DNA of 40,034 nt from an uncultured bacterium (GTDB lineage Bacteria > Cyanobacteriota > Vampirovibrionia > Gastranaerophilales > Gastranaerophilaceae), in NCBI GenBank assembly GCA_948433295.1, contig CAOJDT010000008.1, forward strand, positions 1 through 40,034, given 5' to 3'. Positions 33,384 to 40,034 of this stretch are shown piece by piece. Numbering within the stretch: the first letter of the stretch is position 1; every line of letters begins with the position of its first letter. Both the position numbers and the translations under genes were made by a program. The notes below the pieces were generated by a model. That model was not told where the DNA came from. It saw only the letters and a program-made list of their open reading frames with translations, and ran no database searches.

Positions 33384-34370
33384 TTACAACTTGTACGGAT
33401 AGTCATCCTTAAACTCCCAGCCGTCAAATTCTAAAAGTTTAGAACAAGCTAGAGCGTCAGACTTACACTTGGAAATAATGTCATCCCTGCCTTTTTTCCA
33501 AGCTAAATTATAATAAGGACCCCATTTCGCATAAGATTGGGGATGCCAAGGACAAAACAAAAAATAAAACGTATCTCGCCCGCCACTGTTTGATGCTTTA
33601 ATACCGTTTACAAAATAAGTCCAATCTACACACATACCTAGTTTTATACGCACAACACTTCCGTCTGCAAAAAATATTGTGGTATATTTTCTCCCATTAC
33701 TATAAGGAAGAGCTTTTTCAATTTTAGAATATTTTATATACGGGGCAAAATATCGCATTATAAACGGATACGTAAATTCTATACCTTTATTATCATCATA
33801 CTGCTCATTACCATTTTCATCACGAATTAAATCGCCATTTTCATCTTTGAGTAAGTAATCGTTGCTTTTCTCCCAATACTTTGAATCCCCGTTTTCAACT
33901 TCGGACAACATAATTGCCTGAGTCATAACAGTATTAAATTTCTTTAAACGCGTTGCCGTTTCTTTTTTCTTGTAATTTGCTATTAAAGCCGGCATAGTCA
34001 TTGCAGCGACTATTCCGATTATGCCGAGTGTGATTAAGACCTCTGCCAAGGTAAAAGCGGCTTTTGCATTGTCATTCTGAAACGTGGACTGTTTCATACA
34101 ACATAAATTGTTACTGTTCAGAATCTCTGTTTCTTTCTCGTTTGTCGTTTGAGATCCTGAAATAAATTCAGGATGACCTGGATAGTTTTGCATTTTTGTG
34201 TCAGGGTGATGTGGCTCAGCCACCGTGCTTAGTGATTCTACAAGGTTCTTTCCAGAGTAGTGCTCAGACTCATAGCCAGTCAGTTCCCGTGCCTCATCGC
34301 TTTTTAGTGTCAGGGTGCTGCAACTCAGTTGCCCCCCCCCCGCAAATGCAGTCATATCAATGGTTTTCAT
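33384..34370 (-). CDS. Prepilin-like protein with poly-G tract and very long repeat-built leader
   Basis: 328 residues from the ATG at 34370. It begins MKTIDMTAFA, then GGG from a run of 10 Gs, then Q: the same 29-nt, poly-G, CAA layout as the prepilin at 22464-23169, here in frame. The pilin helix FTLAEVLITLGIIGIVAAM begins only at residue 106, so the leader is about 105 residues, far beyond a usual class III leader. Residues about 14-101 are encoded by palindromic repeats (for example GHPEFISGSQ and FQNDN). The mature part ends GWEFKDDYPYKL and has a central FADGSVVRIKLG. An internal Met at residue 92 would give a 14-residue leader but lacks a ribosome site. A weak AAGGAAAG precedes the chosen start. 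Confidence 0.78.
   Translation of the reverse strand: MKTIDMTAFAGGGQLSCSTLTLKSDEARELTGYESEHYSGKNLVESLSTVAEPHHPDTKMQNYPGHPEFISGSQTTNEKETEILNSNNLCCMKQSTFQNDNAKAAFTLAEVLITLGIIGIVAAMTMPALIANYKKKETATRLKKFNTVMTQAIMLSEVENGDSKYWEKSNDYLLKDENGDLIRDENGNEQYDDNKGIEFTYPFIMRYFAPYIKYSKIEKALPYSNGRKYTTIFFADGSVVRIKLGMCVDWTYFVNGIKASNSGGRDTFYFLFCPWHPQSYAKWGPYYNLAWKKGRDDIISKCKSDALACSKLLEFDGWEFKDDYPYKL
34071..34177. repeat. Palindromic repeat element translated within the prepilin leader
   Basis: Outer ends GTCAT (34071) and ATGAC (34177) match the free-standing element at 34826-34887. Each half is itself a hairpin: ATTCTGAA...TTCAGAAT (34073-34124, long loop) and ATCCTGAA...TTCAGGAT (34154-34174), with internal CTC/GAG junctions at 34125-34127 and 34151-34153. 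It is open in the pilin frame and contributes about 35 residues. Confidence 0.7.
34194..34341. repeat. GTGTCAGGGTG direct repeat with interchangeable hairpin, ending at the poly-G tract
   Basis: GTGTCAGGGTG-A-TG at about 34198 and GTGTCAGGGTG-C-TG at about 34309 are each followed by a 13-nt hairpin with the same TCA centre but different paired arms: GTGGC-TCA-GCCAC and GCAAC-TCA-GTTGC. The second hairpin runs straight into the ten-base poly-C/G tract. The stretch is translated as part of the prepilin leader. Confidence 0.65.
34332..34341 (-). repeat. Poly-G (10) homopolymer in a prepilin leader
   Basis: Ten Gs on the coding strand, 29 nt after the A of the ATG at 34370 and followed by CAA. 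This length keeps the downstream pilin in frame. Confidence 0.9.
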
Positions 34371-34460
34371 ACTTTTATTCTTTCCTTTCTTTTCGATTGT
34401 AAAATTTCTGCAGCTCTGCCGCTTAGGCTTATTATAAACTATTTTCAAATATTTTTCAAC

Positions 34461-34491
34461 AAAAAGACCGATTTTAAAAATCGGTCTTTTT
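34461..34491. terminator. Bidirectional terminator after the CxxC small protein
   Basis: AAAAAGACCGATTTT pairs with AAAATCGGTCTTTTT. On the minus strand it ends the small gene at 34525-34680, and it isolates it from the prepilin gene downstream. Confidence 0.88.
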
Positions 34492-34524
34492 CTAAAGCTC
34501 TCTAATCTTTTGACTTTCGCGCAC

Positions 34525-34680
34525 TTACTTAACCGCAGAAAGCCCTGTTTTAATCCCTGCATCCGCATTAATGCTTTTTGCAGAGGTAATCGCCATATTG
34601 CGGCGTTTTCTCGCTCCTCTTAATATAAATTCCACACTGTCGCATACATTACACGAAGGTGATACAATCTTTTTTAACAT
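34525..34680 (-). CDS. 51-residue CxxC small protein
   Basis: The ATG at 34680 lies nine bases after a perfect AAGGAG; the TAA is at 34527-34525. The product begins MLKKIVSPSCNVCDSVEFIL and continues with a basic segment RGARKRRNMAITSAK. One CxxC pair (Cys10, Cys13) could bind metal or be redox-active, but a single pair would need a partner. It has no signal peptide. It has its own terminator and upstream palindromes, so it is probably a free-standing, regulated small gene. Function unknown. Confidence 0.65.
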   Translation of the reverse strand: MLKKIVSPSCNVCDSVEFILRGARKRRNMAITSAKSINADAGIKTGLSAVK

Positions 34681-34708
34681 TTATAAAATTCTCCTTAAAT
34701 TTCTGATT

Positions 34709-34772
34709 CTATTACCCATATCGGTAATAGGTAATAAAAACTTTAATAAAACAGTTCAAAATGTAACATTTT
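34709..34772. promoter_or_regulatory. Operator-like palindromes upstream of the CxxC small protein
   Basis: CTATTACC-CATATC-GGTAATAG (34709-34730) has perfect 8-bp arms and is followed by a further GTAATA. AAAATGT-A-ACATTTT (34758-34772) is a second palindrome. Both lie 30-95 bp upstream of the start at 34680. Confidence 0.45.
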
Positions 34773-34825
34773 TTTACACATAAATCGGGAATAATATACA
34801 AATATGCTCCAAATATAGCTCTAAT

Positions 34826-34887
34826 GTCATTCCGAACTTGTTTCGGAATCTCTCGATTATGAGACCCTGAAACAAGTTCAGGGTGAC
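34826..34887. repeat. Free-standing double-hairpin palindromic repeat
   Basis: 62 bp. The outer ends GTCA/TGAC are inverted, and each 27-bp half folds on its own: ATTCCGAA-CTTG-TTTCGGAAT, and CCTGAA...TTCAGG. The halves are reverse complements of each other except at the stem positions, where both sides of a hairpin change together. It resembles small mobile palindromic elements (REP/MITE- or Rickettsia RPE-like). It shares its ends with the copy inside the prepilin leader. Confidence 0.7.
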
Positions 34888-34940
34888 AATTTTAGCTGTT
34901 TTCTGGTGTAATTCACTATATAAATCACATTAAATTTAAA

Positions 34941-34970
34941 TTGAATTCTTTTTCACCTTTGTGTTAAAAT
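34941..34970 (+). promoter_or_regulatory. Promoter of ilvC
   Basis: TTGAAT (34941-34946), an 18-bp spacer and TAAAAT (34965-34970) with an upstream TGTGT extended element, 34 bp before the ATG. Confidence 0.55.
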
Positions 34971-35004
34971 CAGATGACGGAATATAAATAAGAAAAGAGG
35001 TCTT

Positions 35005-36030
35005 ATGCAAGATTTGAAAATATATTTGGACAAAGATATTGATAAAAACCTGATTAAAACCAAAACAATCGCGGTTATCGGCTTCGGCTCACAGGGTTAC
35101 GGACAATCAACAAACCTCAAAGATAGCGGCTGCGACGTAATCATTGGTCTTCGTACGGGAAGTAAGTCCGAAGTTAAGGCTCAGGAATACGGGCTACGAA
35201 CAATGTCTATTAAAGATGCCGTTCAGAGCGCAGATATAGTTCAAATACTGATTCCTGATGAAATCCAAGCAAAAGTTTACGAGGAAGAAATAAGACCTTA
35301 TATGAGAAAAGGTCAGTATTTAATGTTCTCTCACGGGTTCAATATACATTACAAAAAAATTATTGCACCCGAAGATATAAACGTAATTATGGTCGCACCA
35401 AAAGGACCGGGTCATACGGTCAGAAGCGAATATTTGGAAGGCAAAGGCGTTCCGTCATTAATCGCAATTTATCAAGACCCGACGGGAGATTCAAAAGAAG
35501 TAGCACTTTCTTACGCATCGGCAATCGGTGCAGGACGCGCAGGAATAATTGAAACAACTTTTAAAGAAGAAACCGAAACAGATCTTTTTGGAGAACAGGC
35601 TGTAATTTGCGGCGGAGTTTCGGCTCTTATAAAAGCAGGATTTGAAACACTCGTTGATGCAGGATATTCTCCATATATGGCATATTTTGAAGTCCTTCAT
35701 GAAATGAAACTTCTTGTTGATTTAATGAATCAGGGCGGGCTTGCCGATATGAGATATTCAATCTCAAATACAGCCGAATACGGAGATATGACTCGCGGAC
35801 CGAAAGTTATAGGTGAACAATCCCGTCAGGCAATGAAAAATTTACTCAAAGATATTCAAAGCGGCGCGTTCGCAGATGAATTCATTAACGAAATGAATTC
35901 AGGCTGTAAAAAATTCAACGAGTTGCGACAGGAAAACGCAAATCACCTCATAGAAAGGGTTGGAGAAGAAATCCGTACGTCATTTGTATGGGGGAATAAA
36001 AACAAGATTGTAGACAGAACAAAAAATTAA
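35005..36030 (+). CDS. ilvC: Ketol-acid reductoisomerase (class I) IlvC
   Basis: 341 residues, the short class I form. It converts acetolactate or acetohydroxybutyrate to the dihydroxy acid in valine, leucine and isoleucine synthesis, using NAD(P)H and magnesium. Visible are VIGFGSQGYGQSTNLKDSG (dinucleotide fold), the cofactor-specificity loop GLRTGSKS, APKGPGHTVR, ETDLFGEQAVICGG with the magnesium-binding Asp and Glu, and FEVLHEMKLLVDLMNQGG. The ribosome site AAGAGG precedes the ATG. No other branched-chain biosynthesis gene lies beside it in this window. Confidence 0.97.
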   Translation: MQDLKIYLDKDIDKNLIKTKTIAVIGFGSQGYGQSTNLKDSGCDVIIGLRTGSKSEVKAQEYGLRTMSIKDAVQSADIVQILIPDEIQAKVYEEEIRPYMRKGQYLMFSHGFNIHYKKIIAPEDINVIMVAPKGPGHTVRSEYLEGKGVPSLIAIYQDPTGDSKEVALSYASAIGAGRAGIIETTFKEETETDLFGEQAVICGGVSALIKAGFETLVDAGYSPYMAYFEVLHEMKLLVDLMNQGGLADMRYSISNTAEYGDMTRGPKVIGEQSRQAMKNLLKDIQSGAFADEFINEMNSGCKKFNELRQENANHLIERVGEEIRTSFVWGNKNKIVDRTKN

Positions 36031-36108
36031 ATCTAAAATAATATTATGTTAAATTTATTCTTTGTGCTAAAATTTATATAAGGAGTATAAATTATAAAGG
36101 ATATTATA

Positions 36109-36945
36109 ATGTTTAGCACAGAAGTAAATTATGAAGTAGTAACATTCTCAATCGGTGACACTAAAGCCGGTACAAAAATGGGAAAACTACAACTCAAAAA
36201 TACGGAAAATAACACTGTTTTAAACTGCATATTGTGGGAAGAAACTCTTAACCGAATCGACAGCAAAGTTTTTCGCAGCGGAAATATTTTGCGACTTGTA
36301 ACCGCATCATTTAACGAAAAATTTAACAATTGTCTTGTTACGGCAGTTTCGCTTATTAAGGAAGCAAAAACAGGACTTGACGAAAGCGAAAGAGAAAAAG
36401 TTTACGCAGAACTGACTTCTTATTTTGACAAAATTCAAGACGAAAAATTGAACTCCTTTCTGACAAAATTCTTTATGGAACATAAAGACAGAATAAAAGT
36501 AATGCCTGCGGCAAAAGTTATGCATCACAACTATATTGGCGGCTTGATGGTTCATACACTTGAATGTCTCAAATATGCCGAAATCAATATGGATAATTCA
36601 AATTACAAATTTAATCGAGACCACATTTTAGCGGCGTGTATACTTCACGATATCGGTAAAATTTTTGAATACACAATAGATACCGAATCGGGAATTATAG
36701 ATTATGATGAAACCTTCCGTAAAGAATGGCTTACACACTCACAATACGGTTTCACAATATGTATGGCAGAAGGATTTAAAGAAATTGCCAAAATGATTGC
36801 GGCACACCACGGCAGAAGCGATTGGGGCGCAATCATCGACTTAGACCAGCGTGATTTGGAACCCGAACTTTATTTTATACACCTTGTAGATAATTTATCG
36901 GCAAAATTCGGGAAAATCAGCGCAGCCCAACTTGAAGAAAATTAA
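36109..36945 (+). CDS. OB-fold/HD-domain 3'-5' exoribonuclease (YhaM-like)
   Basis: 278 residues. An N-terminal OB-fold-like half (about 1-90, GKLQLKNTENNTVLNCILWEE) is followed by an HD phosphohydrolase domain. Its metal ligands are visible: HHNYIGGLMVHTLECLKYA, ACILHDIGKIFEY (the HD pair), HSQYG and IAAHHGRSDWG. This order matches YhaM/CBF1 exoribonucleases, which trim RNA in low-GC bacteria; it is a little shorter than the usual 310-320. Its stop lies inside the ribosome site of the first thymidylate-kinase-like gene, so the three genes are probably one operon. Confidence 0.88.
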   Translation: MFSTEVNYEVVTFSIGDTKAGTKMGKLQLKNTENNTVLNCILWEETLNRIDSKVFRSGNILRLVTASFNEKFNNCLVTAVSLIKEAKTGLDESEREKVYAELTSYFDKIQDEKLNSFLTKFFMEHKDRIKVMPAAKVMHHNYIGGLMVHTLECLKYAEINMDNSNYKFNRDHILAACILHDIGKIFEYTIDTESGIIDYDETFRKEWLTHSQYGFTICMAEGFKEIAKMIAAHHGRSDWGAIIDLDQRDLEPELYFIHLVDNLSAKFGKISAAQLEEN

Positions 36946-36955
36946 GGAGAAAAAA

Positions 36956-37630
36956 TTGGGAAGACTCACGGAAAAACATAATTTAAAAGGAACACTTGTT
37001 TGCGTAGAAGGGATTGACGGCTCCGGAAAATCTACACAACTTGCACTTTTGCGCGATTGGCTGAAATCAATCGGTCAGGACGTAATATTTACCGAATGGA
37101 ATTCCTCTGAATTAATCAGCCAAACAACTAAGTTAGCCAAAAAGAAAAATATGCTTTCTCCGAGAACATTCTCACTTTTGCACGCGGTAGACTTTGCAGA
37201 TCGCGCAAAACAGGTTATTGCCCCTGCGCTGAAAGCAGGATTTATCGTACTTGCAGACAGATACGCATACACAGCCTTTGCACGAGATGTAGCGAGAGGC
37301 GTTGACGCTAATTGGGTGAGAAAAGTTTATGACTTTGCCTATAAACCCGATTTGGCGGTGTATTTCGATATTGACCCTAAAACATCGCTGGAAAGAATCT
37401 GTTTTAACAGAAATCCTAAATTCTACGAAGCAGGTATGGATTTGAAACTAAGCAGCGATCCTTACGAAAGCTATATGATTTTCCAGGGCAGAGTTATTAA
37501 CGAATACAAAAAAATGGTCGACGAATTCGGTCTTGTTCAACTTGACGCAAATGATTCTATACATTCAAAACAGGTCAAAATCAGAGAACTGCTGAAGGAG
37601 GTTCTTCGCGAAAAAGGGATTGAGGTGTAA
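36956..37630 (+). CDS. Thymidylate kinase-like protein, copy 1
   Basis: 224 residues from the TTG at 36956, which sits six bases after AAGGAG. The longer TTG start at 36932 has no ribosome site and lies within the previous gene. P-loop VEGIDGSGKSTQLALL, then FIVLADRYAYTAFARDVARG with the DR-Y/F motif of dTMP kinases, and YFDIDPKTSLERI. dTMP kinase makes dTDP. The substrate-side residues differ from classical Tmk (EWNSSELISQTTKLAKKK). A diverged second copy follows two bases after the stop, so one may use another nucleotide. No symbol is given because either copy could be the true Tmk. Confidence 0.85.
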   Translation: MGRLTEKHNLKGTLVCVEGIDGSGKSTQLALLRDWLKSIGQDVIFTEWNSSELISQTTKLAKKKNMLSPRTFSLLHAVDFADRAKQVIAPALKAGFIVLADRYAYTAFARDVARGVDANWVRKVYDFAYKPDLAVYFDIDPKTSLERICFNRNPKFYEAGMDLKLSSDPYESYMIFQGRVINEYKKMVDEFGLVQLDANDSIHSKQVKIRELLKEVLREKGIEV

Positions 37631-37632
37631 AA

Positions 37633-38301
37633 ATGGAACATAAAACAAAAAACGGCTACGAAGGACTTTTAATCGTAATCGAAGGAACCGACGGCTCAGG
37701 GAAATCGACACAACTTGAACTTTTGAAAAAATCTATTCAGGACAAATCCTACGGGGTTATGGTGTCGGAGTGGAAAACATCACGATTAATCGCAAATGTA
37801 ATTGATGATGCAAAAGACCGAAACCTTTTAAATGCAACAACTTACAGCTTATTGTATGCGGCAGATTTCGCAGACCGTCTGGAAAACCAGATTATTCCGG
37901 CTTTAAAATCAGGGTTTATAGTACTTCTGGACAGATATTTTTATACTGCGCTTGCGCGAGATGTTGTTCGCGGACAAGACATTGAATGGGTAAAAAATCT
38001 TTACGAATATGCGCCCGAACCTGATTTGGTTTTTTATCTTGATATGCCTGTTGATGTACTCTTAAAACGCATCATCGGCACGACAGGACTGGACTTTTAC
38101 GAAAGCGGAAGAGACGTCGGATTTTCTACGGATTTCTACAAAAGCTTTGAAATCTATCAGAACAAATGCCTCGAACAATACGACAAAATGAAATCAGAAT
38201 ACAATTTCATAAGCATTGACGGAACAAAACAAATCAAAGATATCCATAAAATTATGAACGATGAAGTCCAAAAATTATTGGATTCGGGAATTCTTGCATA
38301 A
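37633..38301 (+). CDS. Thymidylate kinase-like protein, copy 2
   Basis: 222 residues, paralogous to the upstream gene. P-loop IEGTDGSGKSTQLELLKK, then EWKTSRLIANVIDDAKDRN, and FIVLLDRYFYTALARDVVRG, which keeps the DRY motif. YLDMPVDVLLKRI and the final IDGTKQIKDIHKIM resemble dTMP kinases. Both copies share the unusual EW-x-(S/T)-S block and the ADFADR helix, marking a recent tandem duplication in one subfamily. GGAGG within the end of the first gene, plus a two-base gap, suggests tight coupling. Confidence 0.85.
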   Translation: MEHKTKNGYEGLLIVIEGTDGSGKSTQLELLKKSIQDKSYGVMVSEWKTSRLIANVIDDAKDRNLLNATTYSLLYAADFADRLENQIIPALKSGFIVLLDRYFYTALARDVVRGQDIEWVKNLYEYAPEPDLVFYLDMPVDVLLKRIIGTTGLDFYESGRDVGFSTDFYKSFEIYQNKCLEQYDKMKSEYNFISIDGTKQIKDIHKIMNDEVQKLLDSGILA

Positions 38302-38442
38302 AAAATCAATTAGTCAAAATACTATCGTTACAATAAAAAATAAAAATTTACTTTATGAAACATTTTGATTTTTTCGGCATGGTTTGTGCTAAATTAAAGG
38401 TATCAAAGGTTAAAAACACATAGAGTTTAAGGAGATTAATGA

Positions 38443-39150
38443 ATGTCTGAATACTTGAGCAAAGAAGAGATAAAACAATGGAGAAGCTCATTAGAAAAGA
38501 TTACTTTGGAAGAATTTGCAGCTAAGTTGGGAAAGAAAATTGAAGAAGCAAAACCTACCAATGATTTAATTGATATAGTATTGCAAGGAAAACCGGTTAT
38601 GTCTACCGAAGATAACTGGATGCAGACAAAAGGCGAAAGAATCAGCACTATTGCTCAACGTGCGTATGAAAGAGAACAAGACATCGCACCGTCTCCTTTC
38701 TCAGTTTCAAAATTGAAACTTGACGCGGATGTTGAAATTTCTAAACCGATAAAAAAAGCTGAAGAAAAAGCTCCTGTCAAAACTATTAAACCTGCAAAAA
38801 CTAAAACAGAAAAATCTGTAACGAAAAAAGCAGCACCTAAAGCTACGACAACAAAAACAAAAACGGCAAGGACAAAAGCAAACGTAAAAGCAGTTAAAGC
38901 AGAAATCGAAGCAGATGCACTTAGAGAAGAAGTAAGAGTTGTATTTAAAAAAGCACTTACAGACAGAGAACAAAAAGTTTTTGATCACTTTGCAAAAAAT
39001 AAAAATCAGGTAGTATACGCAAAAGATTTGGCAGGGCTCTTAGACTTGCCGAGAGATTACGTATACAAATATATCAAAAACCTTCGCGCTAAAATCGAAG
39101 GAGATAAACTTGAAAACGCTGAAAAAGGCGGTTTCGTTCTACACGTATAG
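38443..39150 (+). CDS. Lys/Ala-rich protein with C-terminal winged helix
   Basis: 235 residues. The N-terminal 100 residues are helical and unrecognised (EEFAAKLGKKIEEAKPTNDLID). Residues about 100-150 form a low-complexity, strongly basic Lys/Ala/Thr linker like histone H1 or HU tails (TKKAAPKATTTKTKTARTKA). The last 75 residues look like an OmpR-type winged helix: VFDHFAKNKNQVVYAKDLAGLL, DYVYKYIKNLRAKIEG, then GGFVLHV. It is likely a DNA-binding, perhaps nucleoid-associated, protein. An AAGGAGATT site precedes the ATG and a terminator follows. The binding target is unknown. Confidence 0.75.
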   Translation: MSEYLSKEEIKQWRSSLEKITLEEFAAKLGKKIEEAKPTNDLIDIVLQGKPVMSTEDNWMQTKGERISTIAQRAYEREQDIAPSPFSVSKLKLDADVEISKPIKKAEEKAPVKTIKPAKTKTEKSVTKKAAPKATTTKTKTARTKANVKAVKAEIEADALREEVRVVFKKALTDREQKVFDHFAKNKNQVVYAKDLAGLLDLPRDYVYKYIKNLRAKIEGDKLENAEKGGFVLHV

Positions 39151-39180
39151 CATCAAAAATCAAATAATTAAGAATAGCTA

Positions 39181-39212
39181 AAAAAGCGGAGTTTAAATAA
39201 CTCCGCTTTTTA
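39181..39212. terminator. Bidirectional terminator between winged-helix gene and prepilin
   Basis: AAAAAGCGGAGTT pairs with AACTCCGCTTTTT around TAAAT. It ends the plus-strand gene and lies next to the stop of the convergent prepilin. Confidence 0.9.
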
Positions 39213-39214
39213 TT

Positions 39215-40034
<820 letters not shown>

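Noticed and set aside
34371-34568. N-terminal extension of the 33.4 kb prepilin back to 34568
   Set aside because: The extension runs through the bidirectional terminator at 34461-34491 and the end of the CxxC gene; the ATG at 34370 matches the homologous leader of the other prepilin.
36932-36955. TTG at 36932 as the start of the first thymidylate-kinase-like gene
   Set aside because: It lies within the previous gene without a ribosome site; AAGGAG is placed for the TTG at 36956.

Overview
The window looks like a chromosomal contig from an AT-rich, Gram-negative-type bacterium. The best guess is a gut Vampirovibrionia/Gastranaerophilales ('Melainabacteria') relative. This rests on a lipid A/LPS transport gene set (lptD, lpxI, lpxB), a dcw-type cell-wall cluster, several short pilin-like proteins opening with FTLAEVLITLGIIG, and many family-restricted hypothetical proteins. 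The taxonomic guess is inference; no rRNA is present. I saw no IS element, prophage or CRISPR array. The last 52 bases are an uninterrupted G run that ends the contig inside a pilin gene.

Layout. 1-2.1 kb: a decayed pilin gene facing a small XRE regulator across two matching TTGCA-N4-TGCAA palindromes, then a DegT-family sugar aminotransferase. 2.1-7.7 kb: a minus-strand hypothetical, a candidate small RNA, two tandem GNAT-like paralogues, rsmG, and a STAND-like ATPase with TPR repeats. 7.7-13.8 kb: an envelope operon (34-residue membrane peptide, M23 peptidase, LptD-like protein, class II aldolase, lpxI, lpxB), with the cistrons abutting or overlapping. A tRNA-Leu(CAA) follows. 14-21.3 kb: a GNAT-like and a phosphoribosyltransferase-like pair, a uridine-kinase-like P-loop protein, a hypothetical, a phosphohexomutase, a secreted protein and a membrane glycosyltransferase. 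21.2-29.2 kb (minus): folC, a prepilin with a poly-G leader, then murG-ftsW-murD-mraY-murF in transcription order murF to murG. 29.2-30.3 kb: rplU and rpmA, each behind a structured leader or spacer. 30.3-33.4 kb: a tandem GNAT protein and two zinc-type medium-chain dehydrogenases. 33.4-35 kb: a second poly-G prepilin with a very long repeat-built leader, a 51-residue CxxC protein, and palindromic repeats. 35-39.2 kb: ilvC, a YhaM-like OB/HD protein, two tandem thymidylate-kinase-like genes, and a Lys/Ala-rich winged-helix protein. 39.2 kb to the end: a third prepilin, cut off at a homopolymer.

Most striking observation: two prepilin genes 11 kb apart share one leader design. Each has an ATG, exactly 29 nt, a run of G, then CAA, ahead of the FTLAEV pilin helix. 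With 10 Gs the 33.4-34.4 kb copy is in frame. With 11 Gs the 22.5-23.2 kb copy is out of frame, although it has a perfect Shine-Dalgarno. A third prepilin ends the contig at a homopolymer flanked by the same trinucleotide. Together these suggest slipped-strand (contingency-locus) switching of surface or secreted pilin-like proteins. The in-frame copy also carries two kinds of palindromic repeat translated as part of its leader.
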